Part shown: positions 37,450 to 45,763 of the stretch, one piece after another
Layout: every line of letters begins with the position of its first letter
How positions within the stretch are numbered: the stretch's first letter is position 1
Assembly: GCA_902801885.1 (NCBI GenBank)
Contig: CADCJX010000001.1
Location: forward strand, 129,961-193,960
From: an uncultured Bacteroidia bacterium
Lineage (GTDB): Bacteria; Bacteroidota; Bacteroidia; Bacteroidales; UBA932
Length of the DNA: 64,000 nucleotides
Direction of reading: 5' to 3'
Program-made: the position numbers and the translations under genes
The notes under the pieces: model-generated
Database searches by the model: none
What the model saw: only the letters and a program-made list of their open reading frames with translations
Told to the model about the DNA's origin: nothing

Positions 37450-38541
37450 TTATTTGGATGCTCTTGAATACAGGAATGCAGCCACAATTCCAAACACTAT
37501 GTTGGGCAGCCATAGCGCGACCATCGGGGACAGTGCCCCTGAATAGACGAACATCTGGCTGAAACGCAGGAATAGTATGTAGGTAAAGCTGAGTGCTATG
37601 CCGACGCCTATGTTAAGGCCGATTCCTCCCCTCCTCTTCCGGGACGACAACGACACTCCGATAATAGTAAGTATGAAGGCGGAGAACGGCAGCGCATAAC
37701 GCGTGTGCTTCTCGATCAAGGCATACATCACGTTGGTGTCTCCGCGTAGTTTCTGCTGTGCGATAAGGTTGTTGAGCTGCCCGATAGGAAGGGTCTCAAC
37801 CGTGTTCTTGTTCCTGTAGAAATCGGTCACCGTGAGACTTATCACAGTATCCATCCGGTCTCCTGTAGTAACCCTGTCTTCCAGTCCTTCGGAATACTCC
37901 CTGAGGAAATACCTGTGAAGGGTCCATGCTCCCTTCGTACTGTCCCAGACAGCGGTTTCGGCCGAAAGCTTGTTGACCAGCTTGTTGTCCTTGATTTCCT
38001 CAAGGGTAAAGCCGAATGCAGTGTTGTTCCATGAACTGAAAGACTCGACGTAGACGAACTTGCCGGTGTCGATCTGGTAATGGACATTGTTGCTGCTGAA
38101 TGGATTCTTGTGCTTCACATAAGTGGTCTCGAACTGCAATCGGTGTACGTTCGCCCTGGGGATGACCCATAGGCTCAACGAAAGTGAAAGCAATGCTATT
38201 ATGGCAGCGGAAACCATATATGGCACCATCATCCTCTTGTAACTGACGCCGCAGGACAGGATAGCGATGATCTCGCTGTTGGCAGCCATCCTGGAAGTGA
38301 AGAAAATCACCGTTATGAACACGAACAAGGGACTGAACATGTTCATGTAGTAAGGCGCGAAATTGACGTAATAATCGAAGATGATTGCGTGAAGCGGAGC
38401 CTTGTTCTCTACGAAATGGTTGATCTTCTCACTTATGTCGAAGATTATGACGATACCGATGATAAGAAGCAGCGCAATGAAGAAGGTCAGGATGAACTTC
38501 TTGATGATGTACTTGTCTATCTTCTTGAGTCCCGGTACCAT
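37450..38541 (-). CDS. lptG: LptF/LptG-family LPS export permease
   Basis: 363 aa with three N-terminal and three C-terminal membrane helices around a periplasmic jellyroll-like domain (about 130-255). The start KKIDKYIIKKFILTFF and SYKRMMVPYM, and the late SFTYILFLRFSQMF, are typical of YjgP/YjgQ proteins. It forms the inner-membrane part of the Lpt machine that extracts lipopolysaccharide. It lies 9 nt after tgt, a common order in Bacteroidales. Whether it is the F or G paralogue is not decided by the sequence. Confidence 0.9.
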   Translation of the reverse strand: MVPGLKKIDKYIIKKFILTFFIALLLIIGIVIIFDISEKINHFVENKAPLHAIIFDYYVNFAPYYMNMFSPLFVFITVIFFTSRMAANSEIIAILSCGVSYKRMMVPYMVSAAIIALLSLSLSLWVIPRANVHRLQFETTYVKHKNPFSSNNVHYQIDTGKFVYVESFSSWNNTAFGFTLEEIKDNKLVNKLSAETAVWDSTKGAWTLHRYFLREYSEGLEDRVTTGDRMDTVISLTVTDFYRNKNTVETLPIGQLNNLIAQQKLRGDTNVMYALIEKHTRYALPFSAFILTIIGVSLSSRKRRGGIGLNIGVGIALSFTYILFLRFSQMFVYSGALSPMVALWLPNIVFGIVAAFLYSRASK

Positions 38542-38550
38542 GTGACTTGC

Positions 38551-39696
38551 TTATAACCTAGTGCTCACTTTCCTGACAGCTTCTTCCTTCCATGACGAAA
38601 AATCCCCGGCTTCGATGTGCAGCCTGGCCTGGCGGACCAGGTCGAGGTAGAAGGCAAGGTTGTGCTCGCTTGCAACCATCGCTGCAAACATCTCCTTGGC
38701 AATGAAAAGATGGTGGAGATATGCCTTGGAATATTCCCTGTCAACAAATGACGTACCATCGGGATCCAGTGGCGAGAAGTCTTCGCTCCACTTGGCGTTC
38801 CTCATGTTGATGATGCCGTTCCACGTGAACAGCATGCCGTTGCGGCCGTTCCTGGTGGGCATCACGCAATCGAACATATCCACACCCCTTGCTATCCCTT
38901 CCAGGATGTTGGCAGGTGTACCGACCCCCATGAGGTATCTGGGTTTGTCCTCCGGAAGGAGAGGACAGACGAGTTCGAGCATCTCGTACATCTTTTCAGT
39001 AGGCTCCCCTACTGCGAGTCCTCCGATTGCATAGCCTCCGACAGCCTGGCTGTCACCAACGAGTGTCACTGCATAGTCGACTGCGCGTTTGCGGAGTTCG
39101 GGAAAGACACATCCCTGGATGATCGGGAACATCACCTGGTCATAACCGTACAAAGGTTCGCTCTCAGTGAAATGCTTGAAATACCTTTCCAACCATCCCT
39201 GGGTCAACTTCAATGATTTCGCGGCATACCTTTCATCGGCATCGCCGGGACAGCACTCATCAAGGGCCATCATGATGTCGGAACCGATGATCCTCTGCGT
39301 GTCCACGTTGTTCTCCGGTGTGAACATGTGCCTGGAACCATCTATGTGGGACTGGAAGCGGCAGCCCTCTTCGGTTATCTTCCTGATCTGGGTAAGCGAG
39401 AACACTTGGAATCCTCCGCTGTCGGTGAGGATCGGACGGTCCCATGATTCGAACTTGTGGAGTCCGCCGGCCTTTCTAAGGGTCTCGAGTCCCGGCCGCA
39501 GGTAAAGATGGTAGGTGTTGCCAAGGATGATCTCTGCACGGATGTCATCCTTCAGATCCTTGTGATAGACTCCTTTGACAGAACCGACGGTCCCGACAGG
39601 CATGAAGATAGGTGTCCTGACTTCACCGTGTGCCGTGGTGAAAACTCCCGTTCTTGCGCTGCTGCCCGGATCGACTGCTGTCCTGGTGAATCTCAT
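38551..39696 (-). CDS. tgt: tRNA-guanine transglycosylase
   Basis: 381 aa from MRFTRTAVDP at 39696; the TTG-initiated longer reading begins inside the -7 box. Landmarks are TPIFMPVGTVGSVKGV, ILGNTYHLYLRPG, the catalytic LTDSGGFQVFSL, GGLAVGEP and the DCVMPTRNGRNG segment. It exchanges guanine-34 for a queuine precursor in tRNAs with GUN anticodons. First gene of the tgt-lptG-uraA-dut-murF series. Confidence 0.96.
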   Translation of the reverse strand: MRFTRTAVDPGSSARTGVFTTAHGEVRTPIFMPVGTVGSVKGVYHKDLKDDIRAEIILGNTYHLYLRPGLETLRKAGGLHKFESWDRPILTDSGGFQVFSLTQIRKITEEGCRFQSHIDGSRHMFTPENNVDTQRIIGSDIMMALDECCPGDADERYAAKSLKLTQGWLERYFKHFTESEPLYGYDQVMFPIIQGCVFPELRKRAVDYAVTLVGDSQAVGGYAIGGLAVGEPTEKMYEMLELVCPLLPEDKPRYLMGVGTPANILEGIARGVDMFDCVMPTRNGRNGMLFTWNGIINMRNAKWSEDFSPLDPDGTSFVDREYSKAYLHHLFIAKEMFAAMVASEHNLAFYLDLVRQARLHIEAGDFSSWKEEAVRKVSTRL

Positions 39697-39714
39697 TCTG
39701 ACAAAATTGACTTT

Positions 39715-39722
39715 CAAAGATA
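39715..39722 (-). promoter_or_regulatory. Candidate -7 box of tgt
   Basis: TATCTTTG on the minus strand, 18 nt before ATG 39696. It lies in a 98-bp divergent gap with the nucleoside transporter; a -33 TTTG is not evident. Confidence 0.55.
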
Positions 39723-39745
39723 GTGAATTTTACACTAAAAACTCG

Positions 39746-39753
39746 TATTTTTG
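39746..39753 (+). promoter_or_regulatory. Candidate -7 box of the nucleoside transporter
   Basis: TATTTTTG on the plus strand, about 41 nt before ATG 39795, facing away from the tgt box. Confidence 0.5.
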
Positions 39754-39794
39754 TCCGTTTCGCATACCATGTGACAAACATTAAATAATCAATA

Positions 39795-41096
39795 ATGATG
39801 AATAACCGATCCATCACCCTCCGGCTCATAGTGCTCTCGTTCCTCGAGTTTGCAGTCTGGGGGGCCTATCTCACATCCTTGGGAAGATATCTTGGAAACA
39901 TCGGACTGGGTAACCAGATCAAATGGTTCTTTGCCATGCAGGGTATCGTTTCCATATTCATGCCTACATTGATGGGCATCCTGGCCGACAGGAAGGTTCA
40001 AGCCCAGAAAGTCCTCTCCCTGTGTCATCTGCTGGCCGGATTGTTCATGATTGCGGCTGGCTATTACTGCAAGGGCGCAGGTACTGGAATTGCCTTCGGT
40101 CCCCTGTTTACCCTCTACAGCATCAGCGTGGCTTTCTTCATGCCGACAATCGCCTTGGTCAATTCCGTCTCCTATAATGCCCTGGAGACTGCCGGAAAGG
40201 ATCCTGTAAAAGATTTCCCTCCCATCCGTGTATTCGGAACCGTAGGATTCATCATCAGCATGCTCTGTGTCAACTGGATCAAGATCGGAGGTACTGCCAT
40301 GCAGGATTCATACACCCAGCTCACCGCCTCCGGCATCCTTTCCCTGGTCATGTGTGCCTACGCCCTGACGATGCCTCCCGTGCCCACTAAGGACGACGCC
40401 GGGAGCAAGTCCATTACAGAGGCTCTTGGACTCAAAGCTTTCACTCTTTTCAAGGACAGGCAGTTCGCGATATTCTTCATCTTCTCCATGCTCCTTGGAT
40501 CCGCCCTGCAGATCACTAACGGTTATGCCAACACCTTCCTTGGTTCATTTGCAGCAGATCCTGCACTAGCCAACACTTTCGCGGTAAAGAACTCCAACGC
40601 CCTCCTTTCCATCTCCCAGGCTTCTGAAACCCTGTGCATCCTCCTGATCCCATTCTTCATGAAGAAGTTCGGAATCAAGAATGTCATGCTCATCGCCATG
40701 TTCGCCTGGGTGTTCAGGTTCGGATTCTTTGGACTCGGCTCACCCGACATGCCTGGTGTCATCCTGTTCATCCTATCATGCATTGTCTACGGAGTCGCCT
40801 TCGACTTCTTCAACATTTCCGGTTCCTTGTACGTCAATGAGAACACAGATACTGATATCAGGTCGAGTGCCCAAGGTCTTTTTATGCTCATGACTAACGG
40901 ATTAGGAGCATCTATCGGAACCCTTGCTGCAGGTTGGGTCGTCGAGAAATGCGGCTGCTTCGAGAACCCTGCAGGATGGTCGAATGCCTGGTACATCTTC
41001 GCAGCCTACGCCCTGGTGGTCGCAATCCTCTTCATGATCCTGTTCAAGGATCCGAGGAAGGTCAAGGCCCGTTCCGCCGGCACAGTTCAAGCCTGA
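39795..41096 (+). CDS. nupG: NupG-type nucleoside:H+ symporter (MFS)
   Basis: 433 aa with 12 hydrophobic segments. The N-terminus (RLIVLSFLEFAVWGAYLTSLGRYL) and MPTLMGILADR match the nucleoside:H+ symporter family (NupG/XapB). ATG at 39798 is an alternative start. It would import nucleosides and fits the salvage genes nearby (hpt-adk, uraA). Its last 35 nt overlap the convergent zinc-ribbon gene. Confidence 0.88.
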   Translation: MMNNRSITLRLIVLSFLEFAVWGAYLTSLGRYLGNIGLGNQIKWFFAMQGIVSIFMPTLMGILADRKVQAQKVLSLCHLLAGLFMIAAGYYCKGAGTGIAFGPLFTLYSISVAFFMPTIALVNSVSYNALETAGKDPVKDFPPIRVFGTVGFIISMLCVNWIKIGGTAMQDSYTQLTASGILSLVMCAYALTMPPVPTKDDAGSKSITEALGLKAFTLFKDRQFAIFFIFSMLLGSALQITNGYANTFLGSFAADPALANTFAVKNSNALLSISQASETLCILLIPFFMKKFGIKNVMLIAMFAWVFRFGFFGLGSPDMPGVILFILSCIVYGVAFDFFNISGSLYVNENTDTDIRSSAQGLFMLMTNGLGASIGTLAAGWVVEKCGCFENPAGWSNAWYIFAAYALVVAILFMILFKDPRKVKARSAGTVQA

Positions 41097-41442
41097 AAAC
41101 TGAACTCTCGGACATATAGTACTTGATGTCATAGCATCTGTACTCCTTGTGATTCCTGACCTTGTGGTAGGATGTGATGCAATCGAAATTGTATCCCAAC
41201 TGCGCAAGGTCAGGAATATCGATTCTGGTGACCCCTTTGGCAATAAGGGAAGCCAGGATTTCATGATTCCTGTCCAGGGCCCCTATAATCCTCCTTCGGA
41301 GCCCTTTGATATCCCCGTCATGTTCATAATGCCACCTGCTCTTGCATGAAGTACAGCAGAACTTCATGTCACTCCTTCCATAGGGAAGCTCATTCCCGCA
41401 TTCAAGGCATCTACCCCTCTTTTCCTCTATCTTGTAAGCCAT
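41062..41442 (-). CDS. Small zinc-ribbon protein of unknown function
   Basis: 126 aa from MAYKIEEKRGR at 41442. This start is chosen because a TATATTTG box ends 4 nt before it and overlaps the earlier in-frame ATGs (41466, 41463). The N-terminus has a treble-clef-like zinc site: CLECG, then FCCTSC about 15 residues on, followed by SRWHYEHD. The rest is a basic helical domain (RRRIIGALDRNHEILASLIAKG). Similar short proteins are widespread in Bacteroidales. Nucleic-acid binding is a guess from composition. Confidence 0.7.
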   Translation of the reverse strand: MAYKIEEKRGRCLECGNELPYGRSDMKFCCTSCKSRWHYEHDGDIKGLRRRIIGALDRNHEILASLIAKGVTRIDIPDLAQLGYNFDCITSYHKVRNHKEYRCYDIKYYMSESSVFRLELCRRNGP

Positions 41443-41446
41443 GCCC

Positions 41447-41454
41447 CAAATATA
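41447..41454 (-). promoter_or_regulatory. Candidate -7 box 4 nt before the zinc-ribbon start codon
   Basis: TATATTTG on the minus strand, then GGGC, then ATG 41442. The spacing implies a leaderless transcript. Confidence 0.5.
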
Positions 41455-41627
41455 GTTTCCCATCAAGACACTTCCTATGCCCGGAAGGAGGTGAATTTAC
41501 CAATTACCCCCATGGGGTTTGGGTAATCTTTATTAATAATCCCATAAGAAAAACTTCGGTCGCAAATAAAACAGAAATAAATCGATGATAATCCTAATCA
41601 TCCGCTCGAATAAAGGAAAAAATCCCC

Positions 41628-41635
41628 TAGCTTTG
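41628..41635 (+). promoter_or_regulatory. Candidate -7 box of ssb
   Basis: TAGCTTTG lies 27 nt before ATG 41663. The rest of the 220-bp gap (41443-41662) holds an inverted repeat around 41504-41530 (ATTACCC / GGGTAAT enclosing CCCCATGGGG) and no gene I can support. Confidence 0.5.
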
Positions 41636-41662
41636 GCAAAGGATAATTAAACAACTATAACT

Positions 41663-42010
41663 ATGGAACAACTCAACAGAATCGAAATCCGTGGGAATGT
41701 CGGCAACGTCAACATCCTGAAGGTCGGGAACACGCGCGTCGCGCATTTCTCGGTGGCCACCAACTTCGCCTACAAGGACAGGAACGGCGAACCTGTCATC
41801 GAAACCACTTGGCACAACGTTACTGCCTGGGAAGGCAACAAAGGGATCCCTTCTCTAGACGGGATCTGCAAGGGATTTCCCATCTATGTAATAGGCCGGC
41901 TAAGGACTCAGAAATACATCTCTGGAGACGGAAGCGAGAAGACGAGTTATGACGTAATCGCCAACTCAGTAGAACCGGTTGAAAGCAACGTCATGCCGCA
42001 AATGGCATGA
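41663..42010 (+). CDS. ssb: Short single-stranded DNA-binding protein
   Basis: 115 aa, essentially one OB fold: IEIRGNVGNV, VAHFSVATN, ETTWHNVTAWEG, YVIGRLRTQKY. It lacks the glycine-rich linker and the acidic C-terminal tip (DLPF type) through which the housekeeping SSB recruits partners, ending instead VMPQMA. It is therefore probably the accessory, short SSB paralogue found in Bacteroidales rather than the main replication SSB. Confidence 0.9.
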   Translation: MEQLNRIEIRGNVGNVNILKVGNTRVAHFSVATNFAYKDRNGEPVIETTWHNVTAWEGNKGIPSLDGICKGFPIYVIGRLRTQKYISGDGSEKTSYDVIANSVEPVESNVMPQMA

Positions 42011-42126
42011 AAAACGGAGCATTTCATCTATTGCTTTAAGTAGATATATTTAGACATATTCAACATATTACCAATATGTTATACCATATTAGATAAATTA
42101 TTTTTACAATAAATTGCAAAAATATT

Positions 42127-42157
42127 TTTGGAGTTAATATTTTTATGTATATCTTTG
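42127..42157 (+). promoter_or_regulatory. Consensus promoter of the orphan unit after ssb
   Basis: TTTG (42127-42130), 19 nt, TATCTTTG (42150-42157), inside a strongly AT-rich stretch (about 42011-42165). This is one of the best promoter matches in the window, yet no recognised gene follows it on the plus strand. Confidence 0.8.
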
Positions 42158-42161
42158 CAGT

Positions 42162-42346
42162 ACCAAATCTGTACAGCAGGCAAAGGCTGGAGGACGCCGA
42201 AGCGGAATTCCTTGAAATGTTCAAGGCCGTCAGGCAGCAGCAATGCCGGATGAGTCCGCTCTCCACCGCCAGAACTCCTTACCGCAGTCAGAAAGGGTCT
42301 TTCTTGCGAAAAACCGCGACTCCAAAGGGCCGCGGTCTTTTCTTTT
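42162..42346 (+). ncRNA. Candidate small RNA or very short gene (~185 nt)
   Basis: Bounded by a consensus promoter and a hairpin terminator, so a short transcript is predicted. It contains small hairpins (GTAC...GTAC near 42160-42175; CGGA/TCCG near 42248-42259). An open frame runs through it, but its only early ATG (42145) lies upstream of the predicted start of transcription; the first ATG inside the RNA (42217) would give a 44-residue basic peptide overlapping the terminator. I do not recognise an Rfam family. Non-coding RNA, a leader-type RNA or a small protein are all possible. The 352-bp gap 42011-42362 holds nothing else. Confidence 0.45.
42313..42346. terminator. Bidirectional terminator between the orphan unit and the SPT-type gene
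   Basis: Stem ACCGCG (42313-42318) with CGCGGT (42331-42336). Plus strand is followed by CTTTTCTTTTT (42337-42347). Minus strand is followed by TTTTTCG, so it can also end the rfbB-spt unit, whose stop is at 42363. Confidence 0.65.
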
Positions 42347-42362
42347 TATAATATACTGAGTA

Positions 42363-43550
42363 TTATTTAATTATCTCAAGTCTCCTGAAGATCTTCTCCA
42401 GCTTATCTATTCCCTCGTCCACTTGCTCGAAAGTGTGAGTAGCCATAAGCGCAAAACGGATTATCACGGAATCCTGAGGGACTGCTGGAGGGATGACAGG
42501 AGTAATGAACACGCCTTCATCCAAGGCATCCCTGACGGCAGTAAGGCATTTTTCAGTGTCACGGACATAGAGTGGAAAAATCGGCGATTCAGTTACCCCG
42601 ATATCGAATCCCCTCTTGATGAATTCCTCGTGAGCATGATTGGTTATGTCCCAGAGATGGCTGATCCTCTCCGGCTCTTCAAGCATTATGTCGATAGCCT
42701 TGCTGACTGCGGCCACATTTGCAGGAGGCATGCTGGCGCTGAAAATCAAGGAACGGGAATTATGCTTTATGTAATTGAGGAGGGTGTGGTTTCCGGCCAC
42801 GAAACCTCCTAGAGAGCCAAAGGACTTGGAGAATGTACCCATGATCAAGTCGACCCTGTCCGTGACACCGAAATGATCGGCAGTCCCCCGGCCGCAATTG
42901 CCGAGAACTCCGAGAGCATGAGCATCATCCACCATAACCGCGGCATTGAACCGTTCGGCCAGATCAAGGATATCAGGGAGCGGCGCAATGTCTCCGCTCA
43001 TTGAATATATCCCATCGACAACTATCAGCTTGGGAGCGTCAAAAGGAACCCTTGAAAGCTTGTCAGCAAGGGCTCCCATGTCGTTATGTGCAAATTTGAG
43101 AACCTTGCTGAAGGAGAGCCGGCTGCCGTCGATTATGCTAGCATGGTCGTAAGAATCGAGGAACACGTAACCGTCTCTTGTTCCGAGGGAGACCACCCCC
43201 AGATTGACTTGGAATCCGGTGCTGTAAGTCACCGCCTCTTCCTTTCCAACGAGCCGGGCAAGTTTCTCCTCAAGCTCAAGGTGTATGTCCAAAGTCCCGT
43301 TGAGGAACCGAGACCCCGAACAACTGGTTCCATATTTCCTGATAGCCTCGATTGCAGCCTCTTTGAGCCTCGGATCATCAGAAAGGCCCAGATAGGAATT
43401 GGAACCGAACATCAGTACATCCCTGCCGCTCATTTTCACGACAGGGTCCTGACCGGACTCGATAGGCCTGTAATAAGGGTAGATTCCCTTTGCCTTCACT
43501 TCCTGGGGCAGGGTGTACCTTCCGAAAAGTTCGTTGAACAACTTATTCAT
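42363..43550 (-). CDS. spt: Serine palmitoyltransferase-type alpha-oxoamine synthase
   Basis: 395 aa PLP enzyme of fold type I. Features: GSNSYLGLSDDPRL, GTSCSGSRFLNGTLDIHLELE, TYSTGFQVNLG, VVDGIYSMSGD, VDDAHALGV and MGTFSKSFGSLGG with the PLP lysine Lys242. The start (LPQEVKAKGIYPYYRPIESG) and ESPIFPLYVRDTEK closely resemble the Bacteroides serine palmitoyltransferase (BT_0870 type), often misnamed glycine C-acetyltransferase. It would condense serine with a long acyl-CoA to begin sphingolipid synthesis. It starts 2 nt after rfbB, in the same unit. KBL activity is the main alternative. Confidence 0.87.
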   Translation of the reverse strand: MNKLFNELFGRYTLPQEVKAKGIYPYYRPIESGQDPVVKMSGRDVLMFGSNSYLGLSDDPRLKEAAIEAIRKYGTSCSGSRFLNGTLDIHLELEEKLARLVGKEEAVTYSTGFQVNLGVVSLGTRDGYVFLDSYDHASIIDGSRLSFSKVLKFAHNDMGALADKLSRVPFDAPKLIVVDGIYSMSGDIAPLPDILDLAERFNAAVMVDDAHALGVLGNCGRGTADHFGVTDRVDLIMGTFSKSFGSLGGFVAGNHTLLNYIKHNSRSLIFSASMPPANVAAVSKAIDIMLEEPERISHLWDITNHAHEEFIKRGFDIGVTESPIFPLYVRDTEKCLTAVRDALDEGVFITPVIPPAVPQDSVIIRFALMATHTFEQVDEGIDKLEKIFRRLEIIK

Positions 43551-43552
43551 AT

Positions 43553-44671
43553 TCAGCGATTGCCGTACATTCTGTCGTAGTAAGTCAGATAGTCCCCGCT
43601 AGTGACATTGTCCAGCCAGTCCTGGTGGTCAAGATACCATCTGACTGTCTTCTCGATACCCTCCTCGAACTGCAGTGAGGGTTCCCACCCAAGTTCTTCC
43701 TTGAGTTTCGTGGAATCGATCGCATAGCGGAGGTCGTGGCCCTTCCTGTCCGTTACAAAGGTGATGAGATCCTCATCTGCACCTTCCGGCCTGCCCAGCA
43801 GGCGGTCTGTGACCTTGATCAGGACCTTTATAAGGTCTATGTTCTTCCATTCGTTGAAGCCTCCGATGTTGTACGTGTCTCCAACCTTCCCTTCATGGAA
43901 TATGATATCGATGGCCCTGGCATGGTCCTCGACGTAAAGCCAGTCACGTACGTTCTCACCCTTTCCGTAGACCGGGAGCGGTTTGCGATGACGGATGTTA
44001 TTGATAAACAATGGGATAAGTTTCTCAGGGAACTGATAAGGACCATAATTGTTGGAGCAGTTGGTCACCAGGGTCGGCATGCCGTAAGTATCGTGGTAGG
44101 CCCTGACAAAATGGTCGCTGGAGGCTTTGGCCGCCGAATAGGGGCTGTGAGGCTGGTAACGCGTATCCTCGGTGAAGAAAGCATCACCATAAGGACCACC
44201 TCCGGACTCTCCGGCTGAAGGGTCCCCTTCAGGCCTGGTCAGCTCAAGGGCACCGTAGACTTCATCCGTGGAGATGTGATAGAATCTCTTGCCTTCCCAA
44301 CCTGAAGGTTCCCAGTACTCCCTGGCCGCCTGAAGAAGGGTCAGGGTGCCGAGGACATTGGTCTTGGCAAAAGTGAATGGGTCCAGGATCGACCTGTCTA
44401 CATGGCTTTCTGCAGCAAGATGGATGATTCCGGTGACATTGTTGTCACGGATGATGGCCTTGACGGCCTCATAGTCACAGATGTCAGCCCTGACGAAAGT
44501 GTAGTTAGGCCTATCTTCGATGTCTTTGAGGTTCTCAAGGTTGCCGGCGTAGGTAAGCTTGTCCAGGTTGATGATCCTGGTGCCAGGATATTTGTTGACG
44601 AATAGCCGGACGACATGATTTCCTATGAATCCGGCGCCTCCGGTAATGAGTATCGCTCCTGTTGTATCCAT
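43553..44671 (-). CDS. rfbB: dTDP-glucose 4,6-dehydratase
   Basis: 372 aa extended SDR: TGGAGFIGNHVV (NAD site), LDKLTYAGNLENL, HLAAESHVDRSI, the STDEVYG motif and YSAAKASSDH (YxxxK catalytic pair), then GKGENVRDWLYVEDH. Second step of dTDP-L-rhamnose synthesis. The other three steps (rfbA, rfbC, rfbD) are in a separate divergent unit 2 kb away. It is followed by the SPT-type gene after 2 nt and preceded by pdxA with a 26-nt gap. Confidence 0.96.
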   Translation of the reverse strand: MDTTGAILITGGAGFIGNHVVRLFVNKYPGTRIINLDKLTYAGNLENLKDIEDRPNYTFVRADICDYEAVKAIIRDNNVTGIIHLAAESHVDRSILDPFTFAKTNVLGTLTLLQAAREYWEPSGWEGKRFYHISTDEVYGALELTRPEGDPSAGESGGGPYGDAFFTEDTRYQPHSPYSAAKASSDHFVRAYHDTYGMPTLVTNCSNNYGPYQFPEKLIPLFINNIRHRKPLPVYGKGENVRDWLYVEDHARAIDIIFHEGKVGDTYNIGGFNEWKNIDLIKVLIKVTDRLLGRPEGADEDLITFVTDRKGHDLRYAIDSTKLKEELGWEPSLQFEEGIEKTVRWYLDHQDWLDNVTSGDYLTYYDRMYGNR

Positions 44672-44697
44672 GAATGAAACTGTTTTTCCTTAACCGC

Positions 44698-45744
44698 TTA
44701 TTTATCCAGCCTGCCTTCCTGCATCGAATCGAAAGCCTCCCTCTTGCGCAGGATGTCTATTGCCGTGAAGATCGAGGACATCATAGAATGAGGATCGGCT
44801 TCATCACGTCCGGCCATCTCATAGGCTGTACCGTGATCAGGAGAAGTACGTACGATAGGAAGGCCGGCAGTGAAATTCACACCATCCTCGAAAGCCAGAG
44901 CCTTGAACGGAGCCAGACCCTGGTCATGGTACATTGCAAGGGTCGCGTCAAACTTGGCATAATGGCCGAGTCCGAAGAAGCCATCCGGAGAATAGGGACC
45001 GAAGGCCAGGATCCCCTCCTCATTGGCCGCCTTGACGGCAGGAAGGATGATCTTCTGCTCCTCATCGCCAAGGAGGCCTCCGTCACCACAGTGAGGATTG
45101 AGTCCGAGGACAGCGATCTTGGGTTCGATGACTCCGAAATCCCTCTTGAGGGACGATGACATGAGGCGTAGTTTACCCACGATCGCCTCGACAGTTATCG
45201 AGGTAGGGACTTCCTTCAAAGGAATATGTCCGGTCACGACTCCTATCTTGAGCTGGTCAGAGACCATGAACATGGCCACATCATCAACCCCGAATTCTTT
45301 CTGCAGGTATTCGGTATGGCCTGTGTTGCCGAAACCTTCTTCAACCATTGCCCTCTTGTTGATCGGGGCAGTGACAAGGACGTCGATATCCCCGTTCTTG
45401 ATGTCCCTGACAGCACATTCGAGAGACCTGATGGCACTCTTTGCCGATTCGGGTGTAGGCTTTCCAGGTTCAACGAAGGAATTGTCCGGAAGGCAATTGA
45501 CTATGTTGATCTTGCGCGGTTTGGCATCCCTCGCGCTCTGGATCACGTAAGTGTCCATCTGGTCAAGGTTATGGATCAATTTGCGGTAGAATCCGAAAAT
45601 CTTGGAAGAGCCATAGATGACCGGAGTGAAGGATTCCAGGATCCTTGCATCTGCCAGTGACTTGATTATTACTTCATAGCCGATTCCGTTGCCGTCACCC
45701 TGGGTGATTCCGACAATCGGCTTCCGCATATTTCTATCTATCAT
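44698..45744 (-). CDS. pdxA: 4-hydroxythreonine-4-phosphate dehydrogenase
   Basis: 348 aa. ITQGDGNGIGYEVIIKSL near the start (ATG at 45729, MRKPIVG, is an equally good start), TAPINKRAMVEEGFGNTGHTEYL, LGLNPHCGDGGLLGDEE and MYHDQGLAPFKALAF with RTSPDHGTAYE are PdxA signatures including metal-binding His residues. It oxidises 4-phosphohydroxy-L-threonine in the DXP-dependent pyridoxal phosphate pathway. Its product cofactor is used by the SPT-type enzyme two genes on, though this may be chance. Confidence 0.95.
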   Translation of the reverse strand: MIDRNMRKPIVGITQGDGNGIGYEVIIKSLADARILESFTPVIYGSSKIFGFYRKLIHNLDQMDTYVIQSARDAKPRKINIVNCLPDNSFVEPGKPTPESAKSAIRSLECAVRDIKNGDIDVLVTAPINKRAMVEEGFGNTGHTEYLQKEFGVDDVAMFMVSDQLKIGVVTGHIPLKEVPTSITVEAIVGKLRLMSSSLKRDFGVIEPKIAVLGLNPHCGDGGLLGDEEQKIILPAVKAANEEGILAFGPYSPDGFFGLGHYAKFDATLAMYHDQGLAPFKALAFEDGVNFTAGLPIVRTSPDHGTAYEMAGRDEADPHSMMSSIFTAIDILRKREAFDSMQEGRLDK

Positions 45745-45763
45745 TATATTGCTAATTATTTAT

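Noticed and set aside
42248-42259. CGGATGAGTCCG resembles the hammerhead ribozyme core CTGATGAGTCCG
   Set aside because: The first core base differs and the required GGACGAAA partner and cleavage stem are absent.
42145-42351. 68-codon frame starting at ATG 42145
   Set aside because: Its ATG lies between the -33 and -7 elements of a consensus promoter, so it would not be in the transcript. Kept only as a possible shorter peptide within the orphan unit.
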